Part shown: positions 1 to 6,899 of the stretch, one piece after another
Layout: every line of letters starts with the position of its first letter
How positions within the stretch are numbered: the first letter of the stretch is position 1
Assembly: GCA_021786655.1 (NCBI GenBank)
Contig: JAJYMU010000040.1
Location: forward strand, 1-10,831
DNA length: 10,831 nt
Direction: 5' to 3'
Origin: Bacteroidota bacterium
Lineage (GTDB): Bacteria > Bacteroidota > Ignavibacteria > Ignavibacteriales > Melioribacteraceae
Position numbers and translations under genes: made by a program
The notes under the pieces: model-generated
Told to the model about the DNA's origin: nothing
Databases searched by the model: none
What the model saw: the letters and a program-made list of their open reading frames with translations, nothing else

Positions 1-2
1 AC

Positions 3-1343
3 GAGTTGTTGTACCAGCACGTAAAATTATTTACAGAACAGATGCGGGAAGTGCGCAGACTTCAAAAGTTATCAGAGAATCTAAATTATAAATATCAAAA
101 AGAGGTTTGGTTTCTATATGCTGCAGAAACTTATTGCCGGGCAATTAAAGATTTTGCAACCAGCATAACTTCTGCGCCGTTGAACTCAAGGGGTTTTAAT
201 TCTTTTAGTAAGTTTCTAACAAGTTATTCTGCCGGCGTGGACTTCAATACCATAATTGATGAAGCTAACAAATTGAAAGAAGATTTGACAAAAGTAAAAT
301 ATCGCATCATAATAAACGAAGGCGCTTTTACGGTTCAGCATTATACTGAAGAGAAAGACTACAGCGAAGAAATTAACGAGACTTTCGAAAAATTCAGACA
401 AGGCGCTGTGAGTGACTACTTGGTTAAATATGATTCGTCAATTGAAAGTATGAATCACATTGAAGCAAAAATTTTGGAGTTTGTCGCTCAATTACATCCC
501 GATTTGTTTTCAAGACTTGAAAATTTTTGCACTATCTACGCCAACCTGCCTACCGGACAGGCAGGCTTTATTGATGAAACTGTTGCAGATTTTGATCGTG
601 AAATACATTTTTATATTGCATACATAGAATACATCGAAAAATTTAAGCGCAATAACTTGCAGTTTTGCTTCCCAAAAATTACGAGCGCTTCGAAGGAAAT
701 ATATAATTACGAAGGATTCGATTTAGCATTAGCGCAAAAGCTTACCGGAAATAATTTACCGATAGTTTGTAATGACTTTTACTTGAGAAGTAAAGAAAGA
801 ATAATTGTTGTAACGGGTCCAAATCAAGGCGGTAAAACAACCTTTGCTCGAACCTTTGGACAATTGCATTACCTTGCAAATATTGGATGCCCGGTTCCGG
901 GACGGCAAGCGCAACTCTTTCTCTTCGATCAAATTTTTACACAATTTGAAAAGGCGGAAAAAGTTGAAAATCTTCGCGGCAAACTTGAAGATGATTTAAA
1001 AAGAATTCATTCTGTTTTTGAATGTGCAACATCGCGATCAATCATAATAATGAATGAGATTTTTAACTCCACAACTTTGCAAGACGTGACTTTTTTAAGC
1101 AAGAAAGTGATGGAAAGAATCTTAGAACTTGATTTGATATGTGTATGGGTGACTTTCATAGATGAATTGGCATCGTTCGACGAGCAAACTATTTCAATGA
1201 CAAGCACAGTTGTACCGGAGAACCCGGCATTACGAACTTTCAAAATCGTGAGAAGACCGGCAGACGGATTAGCATATGCAATGGCAATTGCCGAAGAATA
1301 TCGGCTAACTTACAATAGAATAAAGGAGCGTATAGAGCCATGA
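3..1343 (+). CDS. MutS-like ATPase, 5'-partial (first of a tandem pair)
   Basis: Residues are numbered from the TTG at 6. The frame is open to the window edge and the sequence begins inside a helical region, so the true start lies upstream. The C-terminal half is a MutS-family (MutS domain V) ABC ATPase: Walker A GPNQGGKTT at 271-279 and a Walker B-like strand IIIMNE at 346-351. The segment VTFIDELASF at 382-391 sits where MutS has its Thr-His switch, but the His is replaced. The helical part before it (FIDETVADFDREIHFYIAYIEYI, around 188-210) resembles the lever/connector of MutS-like proteins without mismatch-binding domains. Two oddities: Asn350 replaces the Walker B Asp, and a 7-residue LPTGQAG segment (181-187) is encoded by a hairpin repeat. 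The stop overlaps the next gene's start by 4 nt. MutS family membership is secure. A role in mismatch repair is not shown, and whether the N-terminal mismatch-recognition domain exists cannot be judged. Confidence 0.88.
   Translation, partial: ELLYQHVKLFTEQMREVRRLQKLSENLNYKYQKEVWFLYAAETYCRAIKDFATSITSAPLNSRGFNSFSKFLTSYSAGVDFNTIIDEANKLKEDLTKVKYRIIINEGAFTVQHYTEEKDYSEEINETFEKFRQGAVSDYLVKYDSSIESMNHIEAKILEFVAQLHPDLFSRLENFCTIYANLPTGQAGFIDETVADFDREIHFYIAYIEYIEKFKRNNLQFCFPKITSASKEIYNYEGFDLALAQKLTGNNLPIVCNDFYLRSKERIIVVTGPNQGGKTTFARTFGQLHYLANIGCPVPGRQAQLFLFDQIFTQFEKAEKVENLRGKLEDDLKRIHSVFECATSRSIIIMNEIFNSTTLQDVTFLSKKVMERILELDLICVWVTFIDELASFDEQTISMTSTVVPENPALRTFKIVRRPADGLAYAMAIAEEYRLTYNRIKERIEP
545..565 (+). 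repeat. GC-rich hairpin repeat inserted in frame in a MutS-like gene
   Basis: CCTGCCT (545-551) and AGGCAGG (559-565) form a perfect 7-bp inverted repeat around the loop ACCGGAC. It stands out as GC-rich against an AT-rich gene. Being 21 nt long, it keeps frame and adds LPTGQAG between two predicted helices. The same type of peptide (LPTGRQV) ends the ABC ATPase gene at 7652. I interpret it as a copy of a dispersed miniature repeat. Confidence 0.7.
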
Positions 1344-2902
1344 AAGCATTCCTAATGTTCAGAGATCGCGATTTCGATCCACAGCAAATTTTAGCACAAA
1401 GAGAAAGTAGGGTGCACTCATGGGATACGAATGAAAAGCTCAGTCTACAACAGATGCTACCTTGGAATGAAAAAGCGTTAGCGCAAGATTTGGGGTTGGA
1501 TATTCTGATTAATTCGATGTCGCGCGGCGACAGTTTTTTATTTGAAACGGCGAAGGTGGCAGTGCTATGCAACGTTATTGATATCGACACCATCCTTTAC
1601 CGTCAGCAGATTTTACAAGATTGTATAAAACATGAAACAATTGCAAGGGATTTATATCAACTAACAGTGGAAGCCATCGAAAAAGAAAGGTCTGATAAAT
1701 GGTGGGGGTTTTTCAGCCGGTCTCCTTCAAGCATACTGTATCAATCAGTAAGTAAGCTCACATTGTTTGCAGAGATGTTGAGGAAGTTGAGAAATATTGC
1801 AGATCAGCAGGCGGAAGTTTTCGAATCAGAGGGATTCAACAAATTATTTGGAATGCTCAGGCGCGAACTTAACGAAGAGTATTTGACGAAGATCGGCAAG
1901 CACTTAAAGCAGTTAAAACTTAATGACGGAGTGCTTATGAGTGCGGAATTAGGCAAGGGCAATAAGGGTACGAGTTACATACTTCATAAGATGCCGGAGG
2001 ACGATCGTAATTGGTTGACGCGACTTCTATCGAAAAAGCAATTGGGTTATACTTATCAACTCCATCCGCGAGATGAAGCAGGCGCAAGGGCGCTAGCGGA
2101 ATTGAAGGACCAAAGTATTAATCTTGTTGCAAATGCATTAGCACAATCAACAGATCATATTCTGAGCTTCTTTCAAGCGCTGCGGACGGAATTAGCATTT
2201 TACATTGGTTGTCTGAATCTGCACGAAACGCTTTTGAGAATGCAAGAGTATGTTTGCTTTCCTATTCCTACAGCTTGTGGAACAAAACGGTTGTCATTTT
2301 CCGGATTGTATGATGTTTCTCTTGCGTTAAGCAAAGGGATTAAAATTGTAAGCAATGATCTCGACGCAGATGGTAAGAATCTTATCGTTATAACCGGAGC
2401 TAATACAGGCGGAAAATCTACTTTTTTGAGAAGTCTCGGACTTGCTCAATTGATGATGCAATCCGGTATGTTTGTGCCGGCAGAAACTTTTGCTGCGGAA
2501 GTATGCAATGGTATTGCGACTCATTTCAAACGTGAAGAAGATACTACGATGGAGAGTGGAAAGCTGGATGAAGAACTAAATAGAATGAGCGAAATTGTTG
2601 ACAGATTAACGTCAAAATCCATGGTGCTTTGTAACGAATCTTTTGCTGCAACAAATGAAAGAGAGGGATCTGAGATAGCAAAGCAGATAACGAATGCCTT
2701 AGTGGAAAAAGGAATCAAAGTTGTTTATGTAACTCATCAATTTGAATTTGCGCATGGTTTCTACAAAAAGAGAATGAAGAACGTCGTCTTTTTACGGGCG
2801 GAACGGCTGGAAGACGGTACCAGAACATTCCGGGTGATCGAAGGAGAACCTTTACAAACCAGTTACGGACAAGATTTATACAATATGATTTTCCCGACAT
2901 GA
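1340..2902 (+). CDS. MutS-like ATPase (second of a tandem pair)
   Basis: This 520-residue protein has a C-terminal MutS domain V ATPase. Walker A GANTGGKST is at 353-361, a MutS-like signature stretch containing REED..MESGKLDEELNRM at about 398-416, the Walker B strand MVLCNE at 428-433, and VTHQFEFAH at 464-472 with the conserved Thr-His. The middle is helical, with YRQQILQDC (87-95) like the start of the MutS lever domain. It is much shorter than MutS1 (about 850 residues) and has no room for the mismatch-binding and connector domains, so it is not the housekeeping repair protein. Asn432 replaces the usual Walker B Asp, as in the preceding gene. The ATG overlaps the upstream stop (ATGA), with AAAGGAG at 1322-1328, so the two are probably co-translated and may form a heterodimer. 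MutS-like genes have been reported as fluoride-riboswitch targets in other bacteria. That link is only suggested here, because any leader lies upstream of the window. Confidence 0.88.
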   Translation: MKAFLMFRDRDFDPQQILAQRESRVHSWDTNEKLSLQQMLPWNEKALAQDLGLDILINSMSRGDSFLFETAKVAVLCNVIDIDTILYRQQILQDCIKHETIARDLYQLTVEAIEKERSDKWWGFFSRSPSSILYQSVSKLTLFAEMLRKLRNIADQQAEVFESEGFNKLFGMLRRELNEEYLTKIGKHLKQLKLNDGVLMSAELGKGNKGTSYILHKMPEDDRNWLTRLLSKKQLGYTYQLHPRDEAGARALAELKDQSINLVANALAQSTDHILSFFQALRTELAFYIGCLNLHETLLRMQEYVCFPIPTACGTKRLSFSGLYDVSLALSKGIKIVSNDLDADGKNLIVITGANTGGKSTFLRSLGLAQLMMQSGMFVPAETFAAEVCNGIATHFKREEDTTMESGKLDEELNRMSEIVDRLTSKSMVLCNESFAATNEREGSEIAKQITNALVEKGIKVVYVTHQFEFAHGFYKKRMKNVVFLRAERLEDGTRTFRVIEGEPLQTSYGQDLYNMIFPT

Positions 2903-2928
2903 AAAGAACATGTTGATTATTGATTCAG

Positions 2929-2959
2929 TTGATGAGTTAACAAAATTTTATTATTTTTG
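2929..2959 (+). promoter_or_regulatory. Bacteroidota-type promoter for the crcB unit
   Basis: TATTTTTG at 2952-2959 is a perfect match to the TAnnTTTG -7 element. TTG at 2929-2931 lies 20 nt upstream, matching the -33 element spacing. Transcription would begin about 2963-2965, right at the 5' side of riboswitch P1. Placement relative to the aptamer is the strongest support. Confidence 0.55.
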
Positions 2960-2962
2960 TAC

Positions 2963-3036
2963 GGGCTATGGAGTTAGCCCTTGTCGAAAGACATACTCAA
3001 CCGTCCTTATTAACCTACCAGGACTAATAACTCCTA
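2963..3036 (+). promoter_or_regulatory. Fluoride riboswitch 1 (crcB motif) upstream of fluC/crcB
   Basis: P1 is GGGCT (2963-2967) with AGCCC (2976-2980), closing the loop ATGGAGTT. P2 is GTCCT (3003-3007) with AGGAC (3020-3024). The loop segment GGAGTT (2970-2975) can pair with AACTCC (3029-3034), the pseudoknot that defines the fluoride aptamer. The conserved 3' tail TAATAACTCCTAC is present. An extra small hairpin, TGTC-GAAA-GACA (2982-2993), sits in the P1-P2 joining region before the AACC. The first downstream gene encodes the fluoride channel, which confirms the assignment. Confidence 0.95.
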
Positions 3037-3066
3037 CCTTGTAAATATTTATCAACAAGATAGGAG
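3031..3066 (+). promoter_or_regulatory. Expression platform of riboswitch 1 (SD-sequestering hairpin)
   Basis: CTCCTACCTTGT (3031-3042) pairs with ACAAGATAGGAG (3055-3066), 11 of 12 positions matched. The 5' arm shares CTCC with the aptamer pseudoknot strand, so the two folds exclude each other. The 3' arm contains TAGGAG, the Shine-Dalgarno for the TTG at 3075. The downstream sequence ACTTCGTTTTG is a poor U-tract, so translational control is more likely than termination. Ligand binding should free the SD. Confidence 0.8.
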
Positions 3067-3074
3067 ACTTCGTT

Positions 3075-3458
3075 TTGCAAAATTACTATATCGTTTTTGT
3101 TGGTGCCGGAATCGGCGGAATGGTCCGCTATTGGGGTACAAATTTTGTATATAAATTCTTATCCCCATCCTTCCCTCATGGAACGTTATTCGTAAATGTG
3201 CTTGGCAGTTTTATAATCGGTATTGTAATGTATTATCTCAATACCAATGAAATAATAAATCCAGCTACAAGAATTTTTCTAACAACAGGTTTTTGCGGCG
3301 GATTAACAACATTCTCCACTTTTGCTTTCGAAACAATAAACTTTATGAAAGACCGGGAGTATTTATACGCCGGCTTGAATATATTATTAAACGTTTTCTT
3401 AACAATACTCGCATTATTCGTTGCGTATAAGATTTCAAAACTATTAGGCGGAGTATAG
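3075..3458 (+). CDS. crcB: Fluoride ion channel FluC/CrcB
   Basis: FluC (CrcB) is a small inner-membrane channel that lets fluoride leave the cell as an antiparallel dimer. At 127 residues it has the normal length and four hydrophobic segments. Family hallmarks are GGMVRYW (14-20), GTLFVNVLGSFIIG (36-49) with the pore Asn41, and GFCGGLTTFSTF (72-83) with the two Phe-box residues Phe80 and Phe83. The start is TTG at 3075, placed 8 nt after TAGGAG (3061-3066); no ATG nearby fits as well. The SD lies in the riboswitch hairpin, so translation should rise with fluoride. The stop is 1 nt before the next gene, and five more genes follow in the same tightly packed unit. Identity is very secure from motifs plus riboswitch. 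Confidence 0.97.
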   Translation: MQNYYIVFVGAGIGGMVRYWGTNFVYKFLSPSFPHGTLFVNVLGSFIIGIVMYYLNTNEIINPATRIFLTTGFCGGLTTFSTFAFETINFMKDREYLYAGLNILLNVFLTILALFVAYKISKLLGGV

Positions 3459-3459
3459 T

Positions 3460-3831
3460 ATGGAAATTAAGGGAGAAGCAAAATTATTTCGCATTTTTAT
3501 AGGTGAGACAGATATCGCGCATCATGTTTCCGTTTATGAAAAGATTGTGAATGAGGCGCGCAAAGCCGGATTAGCCGGAGCTACTGTATTAAAAGGTATA
3601 ATGGGATATGGAGGAACGAGCCGTATTCATACGGCTAAGATTCTTCGGCTGTCTGAAGATTTGCCGTTGATAATTGAGATTGTAGATGAAGAGGCAAAGA
3701 TTGAAAATTTCATACCAATAGTGGAAAAAATATTTGAGGAAGCTAATTGCGGCGGTCTTATTACAATAGAAAAAGCAAACATTATTAAATATGTAGCTAA
3801 TAAAACAAAAAACTTAAGCGGGAAAGACTAA
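3460..3831 (+). CDS. DUF190 PII-like protein
   Basis: This 123-residue soluble protein matches the DUF190 family, which adopts a PII-like ferredoxin fold. Recognisable parts are LFRIFIGETDI (9-19), the helix YEKIVNEARKAGLAGATVLKGIMGYG (26-51), the loop GGTSRIHTAKILRLSEDLPLIIEIVDE (51-77), and the C-terminal ITIEKANIIKY. DUF190 proteins are often next to, or fused with, CrcB. Their function is not settled; by analogy with PII they may bind a nucleotide and modulate a membrane partner. Here it starts 1 nt after crcB and ends 1 nt before an antiporter gene, so either membrane protein is a candidate partner. The RBS is GGCGGAG at 3448-3454, inside the end of crcB. Confidence 0.9.
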   Translation: MEIKGEAKLFRIFIGETDIAHHVSVYEKIVNEARKAGLAGATVLKGIMGYGGTSRIHTAKILRLSEDLPLIIEIVDEEAKIENFIPIVEKIFEEANCGGLITIEKANIIKYVANKTKNLSGKD

Positions 3832-3832
3832 C

Positions 3833-5059
3833 ATGCTTGAGAATATCTGGTTTGTTGCTGCTATCTGGATGGGGCTTGCGCTTATAGCAAGTATCATTTC
3901 AATCAGAGTAGGAATCTCCGTTGCTCTAATTGAAATTTTAATTGGAGTTTTGGCGGGAAATTTTCTGGGCATTCACAAGACAACAGAATGGATAAATTTT
4001 CTTGCAATGCTTGGAAGCGGCGTTCTTACTTTTCTTGCCGGAGCGGAAATAGATCCGACCTCGCTCAAATCGAATATTAAAGCGAGTTTCACGATCGGAT
4101 TTTTATCGTTTCTTCTACCATTTATTTTTATTTGGTTCTTCGCTCAGTTTGTGCTTGGCTGGTCGATGCAGCAATCGCAAATTGCGGGCATCTCGCTTTC
4201 AACAACTTCCGTTGCGGTGGTTTATGCAGTGATGATCGAAAAAGGACTCGGTTCAACTCCACTTGGTAAAATGATACTTGCCGCTTGTTTCATTACGGAT
4301 TTTGGAACCGTCATTGCGCTGGGTCTTCTGTTTGCTGATTTTAATATTTGGCTTCTTGTTTTCGTAGTTGTAATGTCAGTAATGCTTTGGTACATGCCGC
4401 GATGGACAAGATTTATAATTGTGCGAATGGGCGCAACACGTGTTAGCGAACCGGAAGTAAAATTTATTCTATTTATTTTATTCTTCCTTGGCGGTTTGGC
4501 TACAACTGCAAAAAGCGAAGCTGTACTTCCGGCATATCTTGTTGGACTTGTTGTTGCGGGTGTATTTTTGAGAGACAAAACATTAGTAAACAGAATGAGA
4601 AGTATTGCGTTTGCAATCTTCACACCTTTTTATTTTATAAAAGCTGGTTTATACGTATCACTTACTGATCTTTGGGCAGCCATTGTTGTAATCTTGGTTT
4701 TTTTAGTAATCAAAATGGTTACAAAACTCATCGGTGTATATCCTTTTGCAAGAACGTTTAAGATGAGACATAAAGAAGCGAGTTATACATCTTTGCTGAT
4801 GGCAACCGGATTAACATTTGGAACAATTTCGGCTTTGTTTGGTCTTAATAATAAAATTATTGATCAAGCCCAATATACAATTCTTGTCACCGTTGTAATT
4901 CTTAGCGCAATAATACCGACGTTAATCGCTCAAAGATTTTTCCAACCTTCCGAAGCAGTAATGATTGCATGGGGAAGATTATTTAACGGTAATAATAAAT
5001 CTGCCAGTCCGGCAGACAAGAAAGAATTAGAGACAGAAGAGGAGAAAAACAATGTATAA
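3833..5059 (+). CDS. CPA2-type cation/proton antiporter
   Basis: This 408-residue integral membrane protein has about 12-13 hydrophobic segments and belongs to the Na+/H+ exchanger superfamily (PF00999-like, CPA2 group). Typical elements are FLAGAEIDP (67-75), the unwound-helix segment SLSTTSVAVVYAVMIEKG (121-138), ACFITDFGTVIALGLL (151-166), SEAVLPAYLVGLVVAGVFL (228-246) and TPFYFIKAGLYV (264-275). The carboxylate pair that is Asp-Asp in electrogenic CPA2 members, or Asn-Asp in CPA1, reads Thr155-Asp156 here. The polar C-terminus (about 386-408) contains a short hairpin repeat. Na+/H+ antiporter genes are reported in fluoride-riboswitch regulons. A plausible job is restoring pH or Na+ when HF enters and F- leaves; the ion specificity cannot be read from sequence. 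It overlaps the next gene by 8 nt. Confidence 0.9.
   Translation: MLENIWFVAAIWMGLALIASIISIRVGISVALIEILIGVLAGNFLGIHKTTEWINFLAMLGSGVLTFLAGAEIDPTSLKSNIKASFTIGFLSFLLPFIFIWFFAQFVLGWSMQQSQIAGISLSTTSVAVVYAVMIEKGLGSTPLGKMILAACFITDFGTVIALGLLFADFNIWLLVFVVVMSVMLWYMPRWTRFIIVRMGATRVSEPEVKFILFILFFLGGLATTAKSEAVLPAYLVGLVVAGVFLRDKTLVNRMRSIAFAIFTPFYFIKAGLYVSLTDLWAAIVVILVFLVIKMVTKLIGVYPFARTFKMRHKEASYTSLLMATGLTFGTISALFGLNNKIIDQAQYTILVTVVILSAIIPTLIAQRFFQPSEAVMIAWGRLFNGNNKSASPADKKELETEEEKNNV
5000..5016 (+). repeat. Short GC-rich hairpin, related repeat in reverse orientation
   Basis: TCTGCC (5000-5005) and GGCAGA (5011-5016) form a perfect 6-bp inverted repeat. Read on the minus strand, its core CCGGACTGGCAG matches the repeat at 545-565 (CCGGACAGGCAG) at 11 of 12 positions. 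It encodes SASPAD in the disordered tail of the antiporter. It may be a degenerate member of the same family. Confidence 0.4.
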
Positions 5060-5483
5060 GAAAATTTTAGTCGGATACGATGGTTCCGAAGGGTCCAAAA
5101 TTGCGCTTACAACTGCGGCTGAATTGGCAAAGCGAATCGGCGCTCAACTGAAAGCTATCTGGATTAAATCGAAACTCCCGCATTATCCGGAAACGATAAG
5201 TGAAATCAGTGAAGAACAAGCCGCGGCAGATTCGTTTCTTGAAGGACTTAAAAAGGATGTGTTGGAATACTCATTGAAATATGGAATTGAAATAGACTTT
5301 TTTGCGGTTGCCGGCAATCCGGCAAAAGTTATTGTTAGTAATGCTAAAGAGCAAAATTTTGATTTGATTGTTCTTAGTAATCAAGGTCATTCGAGTTTGT
5401 GGGGAACTTCATTGGGACACACCGCAGACCGTGTAAGCGAACATGCTCATTGCAGTGTACTGCTGGTTAGGGAGAGCGAATAA
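5052..5483 (+). CDS. Universal stress protein (UspA family)
   Basis: This 143-residue single-domain Usp protein begins with the typical KKILVGYDGSEGSKIALTTAAELAKRIGAQL (3-33). It ends with DLIVLSNQGHSSLWGTSLGHTADRVSEHAHCSVLLVRE (104-141). The ATP-binding signature G-x2-G-x9-G-S/T is only partly kept: the first Gly is Ser109 and the final Ser/Thr position is His123, while Gly112 and Gly122 remain. ATP binding is therefore uncertain. The ATG follows a strong SD, GAGGAG (5039-5044), and overlaps the antiporter gene by 8 nt. Usp genes next to antiporters are common, and Usp genes occur in fluoride regulons. It probably has a stress-adaptation or antiporter-modulating role in the cytoplasm. Confidence 0.9.
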   Translation: MYKKILVGYDGSEGSKIALTTAAELAKRIGAQLKAIWIKSKLPHYPETISEISEEQAAADSFLEGLKKDVLEYSLKYGIEIDFFAVAGNPAKVIVSNAKEQNFDLIVLSNQGHSSLWGTSLGHTADRVSEHAHCSVLLVRESE

Positions 5484-6340
5484 TGATTAAAACGGTTCAT
5501 AGTTTCTGGGTGGTGCTGTTCATAGAATTTGTTTTACTTAATCAGAATAATAATGCGCAGGTAACACAATTTTCGGAAGACCAGAAACAAATTAGAACCG
5601 ATAGTTCTCTTACCAGTCTGTGGGACGACGTTGACATTGGGCTGAACACTGGTTATAAAATATTTTCGAGTCCGGCAAAATTCGAAACGAAAGATTGGGT
5701 TTACGGTGGATTAGTATTAGCGGCAACCGGAATAACGTTTCTAGCTGATAATAATATTAGAGACAATTTCAAAAATATTCATTCGCGATTTTTAGATAAT
5801 CTTTCTGATGTCGGATATAATTACGGAAATGCTGCTTATGCGGTTGCTTTTTCGGGCGCAATTTATCTGGGCGGTAAAATTTTTAGAGATGAAAAATTCT
5901 CTACTACCGGAAGAATGTTGTTGGAAGGTTTATTTTATGCTGGCTTAACAACCACAATTCTTAAATCGGTTATTGGTAGAAGCCGACCATATACAGAAGA
6001 TGGACCTTCCCGATTTAACGGATTTCAACTAAAAACGGAAACTACCTCGATGCCTTCGGGTCATGTTACAGTAGCATTTGCAATGTCGTCGGTTCTTGCT
6101 GAAAGGATTGACAACGTTTATGCTTCCGTATTTTTGTATTCGTTGGCTGCTTCAACCGTGTTCCAAAGAATTTACAGCGATTCTCATTGGGCTTCGGATT
6201 GTATTCCCGCCGCGGTTATTGGTTTTGTAATCGGAAAAGGTATGGTTGAATTCGATAATGATTTTGGCAAAGCAATTAATATTACAACCGGCTACATCCC
6301 GAATGGTTTTGCATTTAATTTATCTTACTCTCTAAAATGA
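5483..6340 (+). CDS. PAP2-family phosphatase with signal peptide
   Basis: This 285-residue protein belongs to the type 2 phosphatidic acid phosphatase/acid phosphatase superfamily. It has an N-terminal hydrophobic stretch (about 8-20) followed by NNNAQ, consistent with export or an N-terminal anchor. The catalytic triad of motifs is intact: K161-x6-R168-P169, PSGH (191-194), and R229-x5-H235-x3-D239. Family members form a phosphohistidine intermediate and need no divalent metal. The substrate is unknown; polyprenyl or lipid phosphates, or other periplasmic phosphoesters, are possible. The start overlaps the Usp stop by one base (TAATG), with AGGGAG at 5469-5474. Its place in the fluoride operon suggests that it supplies phosphatase activity under fluoride, when metal-dependent phosphatases are inhibited. 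The family call is secure; the physiological role is inferred. Confidence 0.9.
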   Translation: MIKTVHSFWVVLFIEFVLLNQNNNAQVTQFSEDQKQIRTDSSLTSLWDDVDIGLNTGYKIFSSPAKFETKDWVYGGLVLAATGITFLADNNIRDNFKNIHSRFLDNLSDVGYNYGNAAYAVAFSGAIYLGGKIFRDEKFSTTGRMLLEGLFYAGLTTTILKSVIGRSRPYTEDGPSRFNGFQLKTETTSMPSGHVTVAFAMSSVLAERIDNVYASVFLYSLAASTVFQRIYSDSHWASDCIPAAVIGFVIGKGMVEFDNDFGKAINITTGYIPNGFAFNLSYSLK

Positions 6341-6358
6341 GCGAGGAATGGGACCCCA

Positions 6359-6796
6359 ATGAAAAATATTTTATCATTATGGCAATTCTGGGCAGTCCTT
6401 TCGGCTGTGTTTGCGGCATTGACTGCAATATTTGCAAAAATTGGAATTGAAAAAATCAATTCGGATTTCGCTACTTTCATCAGAACCGTTGTGATATTAA
6501 TTGTTCTCGGGATTATTTTGTTTGCAACAAATCAATATCAATCGCTAAAAACGGTTTCTCAGAAAAGTCTTGTGTTTCTAGTTTTATCCGGAATAGCTAC
6601 AGGCGGTTCATGGATTTGTTATTTCCGTGCATTAAAAATTGGGAATGCTTCTCAAGTTGCGCCGATTGATAAACTCAGTGTTGTTCTGGTTGCGGTATTC
6701 GGTGTTGCATTTTTAGGGGAACGGTTATCAACGGCAGAATGGATCGGAATATTTTTGATAGCATCCGGAGCAGTAGTGATAGCGCTAAAATTGTAA
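6359..6796 (+). CDS. EamA/DMT-family 5-TM membrane protein
   Basis: This 145-residue protein holds one EamA repeat, with five hydrophobic segments at about 8-28, 38-56, 69-87, 97-117 and 124-143. Family features are the N-terminal FAALTAIFAKIGIEKINSDFATFIR (18-42), GIATGGSWICYFRALKIGNASQVAPIDKLSVVL (78-110) and GERLSTAEWIGIFLIASGAVVIAL (120-143). Most EamA transporters have ten TMs from a duplicated unit, so this one would need to dimerise. Stand-alone single-repeat members are known, so it need not be truncated. The substrate is unknown. The start ATG lies 18 nt after the PAP2 stop, with GAGGA at 6343-6347. It is the last gene of riboswitch unit 1, and the next leader starts about 13 nt after its stop. 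Confidence 0.87.
   Translation: MKNILSLWQFWAVLSAVFAALTAIFAKIGIEKINSDFATFIRTVVILIVLGIILFATNQYQSLKTVSQKSLVFLVLSGIATGGSWICYFRALKIGNASQVAPIDKLSVVLVAVFGVAFLGERLSTAEWIGIFLIASGAVVIALKL
6786..6793 (+). promoter_or_regulatory. Possible -7 element for the ABC unit
   Basis: TAAAATTG matches TAnnTTTG at all but one position, inside the last codons of the EamA gene and about 16 nt before riboswitch 2. No good -33 TTG is found at the usual distance. Read-through from unit 1 into riboswitch 2 is an alternative. Confidence 0.25.
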
Positions 6797-6808
6797 AGTG
6801 AAAATAAC

Positions 6809-6863
6809 TAAGCGATGGAGTTCGCTTAAACTGAGATTGTGAACAATCTCTAATAACTCCTAC
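6809..6863 (+). promoter_or_regulatory. Fluoride riboswitch 2 (crcB motif) upstream of an ABC ATPase
   Basis: P1 is TAAGCG (6809-6814) with CGCTTA (6823-6828), closing the loop ATGGAGTT. The linker AAACT follows. P2 is GAGATTG (6833-6839) with CAATCTC (6844-6850) around TGAA. The pseudoknot is GGAGTT (6817-6822) with AACTCC (6855-6860). The conserved tail TAATAACTCCTAC is present. All core fluoride-aptamer elements are in order, with no channel gene directly downstream. Confidence 0.94.
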
Positions 6864-6899
6864 CACCCCAACAACTTTCGGGATGATAGGAGTTTTTTT
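6855..6899 (+). terminator. Expression platform of riboswitch 2: terminator overlapping the RBS
   Basis: AACTCCTA (6855-6862) pairs with TAGGAGTT (6887-6894), followed directly by more T residues (a run of seven at 6893-6899). The 5' arm is the pseudoknot strand, so the terminator and the ligand-bound aptamer exclude each other. TAGGAG (6887-6892) is also the Shine-Dalgarno, and the T-run is its spacer to the ATG at 6900. One hairpin can therefore block both transcription and translation. Confidence 0.8.

Noticed and set aside
1240..1593. Minus-strand open frame across the junction of the two MutS-like genes
   Set aside because: It covers a 4-nt coupled gene junction on the other strand and shows no family motifs.
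2907..2914. AACATGTT palindrome after the second MutS-like gene
   Set aside because: An 8-bp palindrome with no spacer or T-run is neither a terminator nor a convincing operator; chance is likely in AT-rich DNA.
4222..4623. Minus-strand open frame of 133 codons within the antiporter gene
   Set aside because: It lies wholly inside a well-supported membrane protein gene; its translation has no recognisable domain and no SD, so it is a shadow frame.
6359..6796. EamA gene as a truncated pseudogene
   Set aside because: It encodes one complete five-TM unit with a clean start and stop, and single-repeat family members exist.
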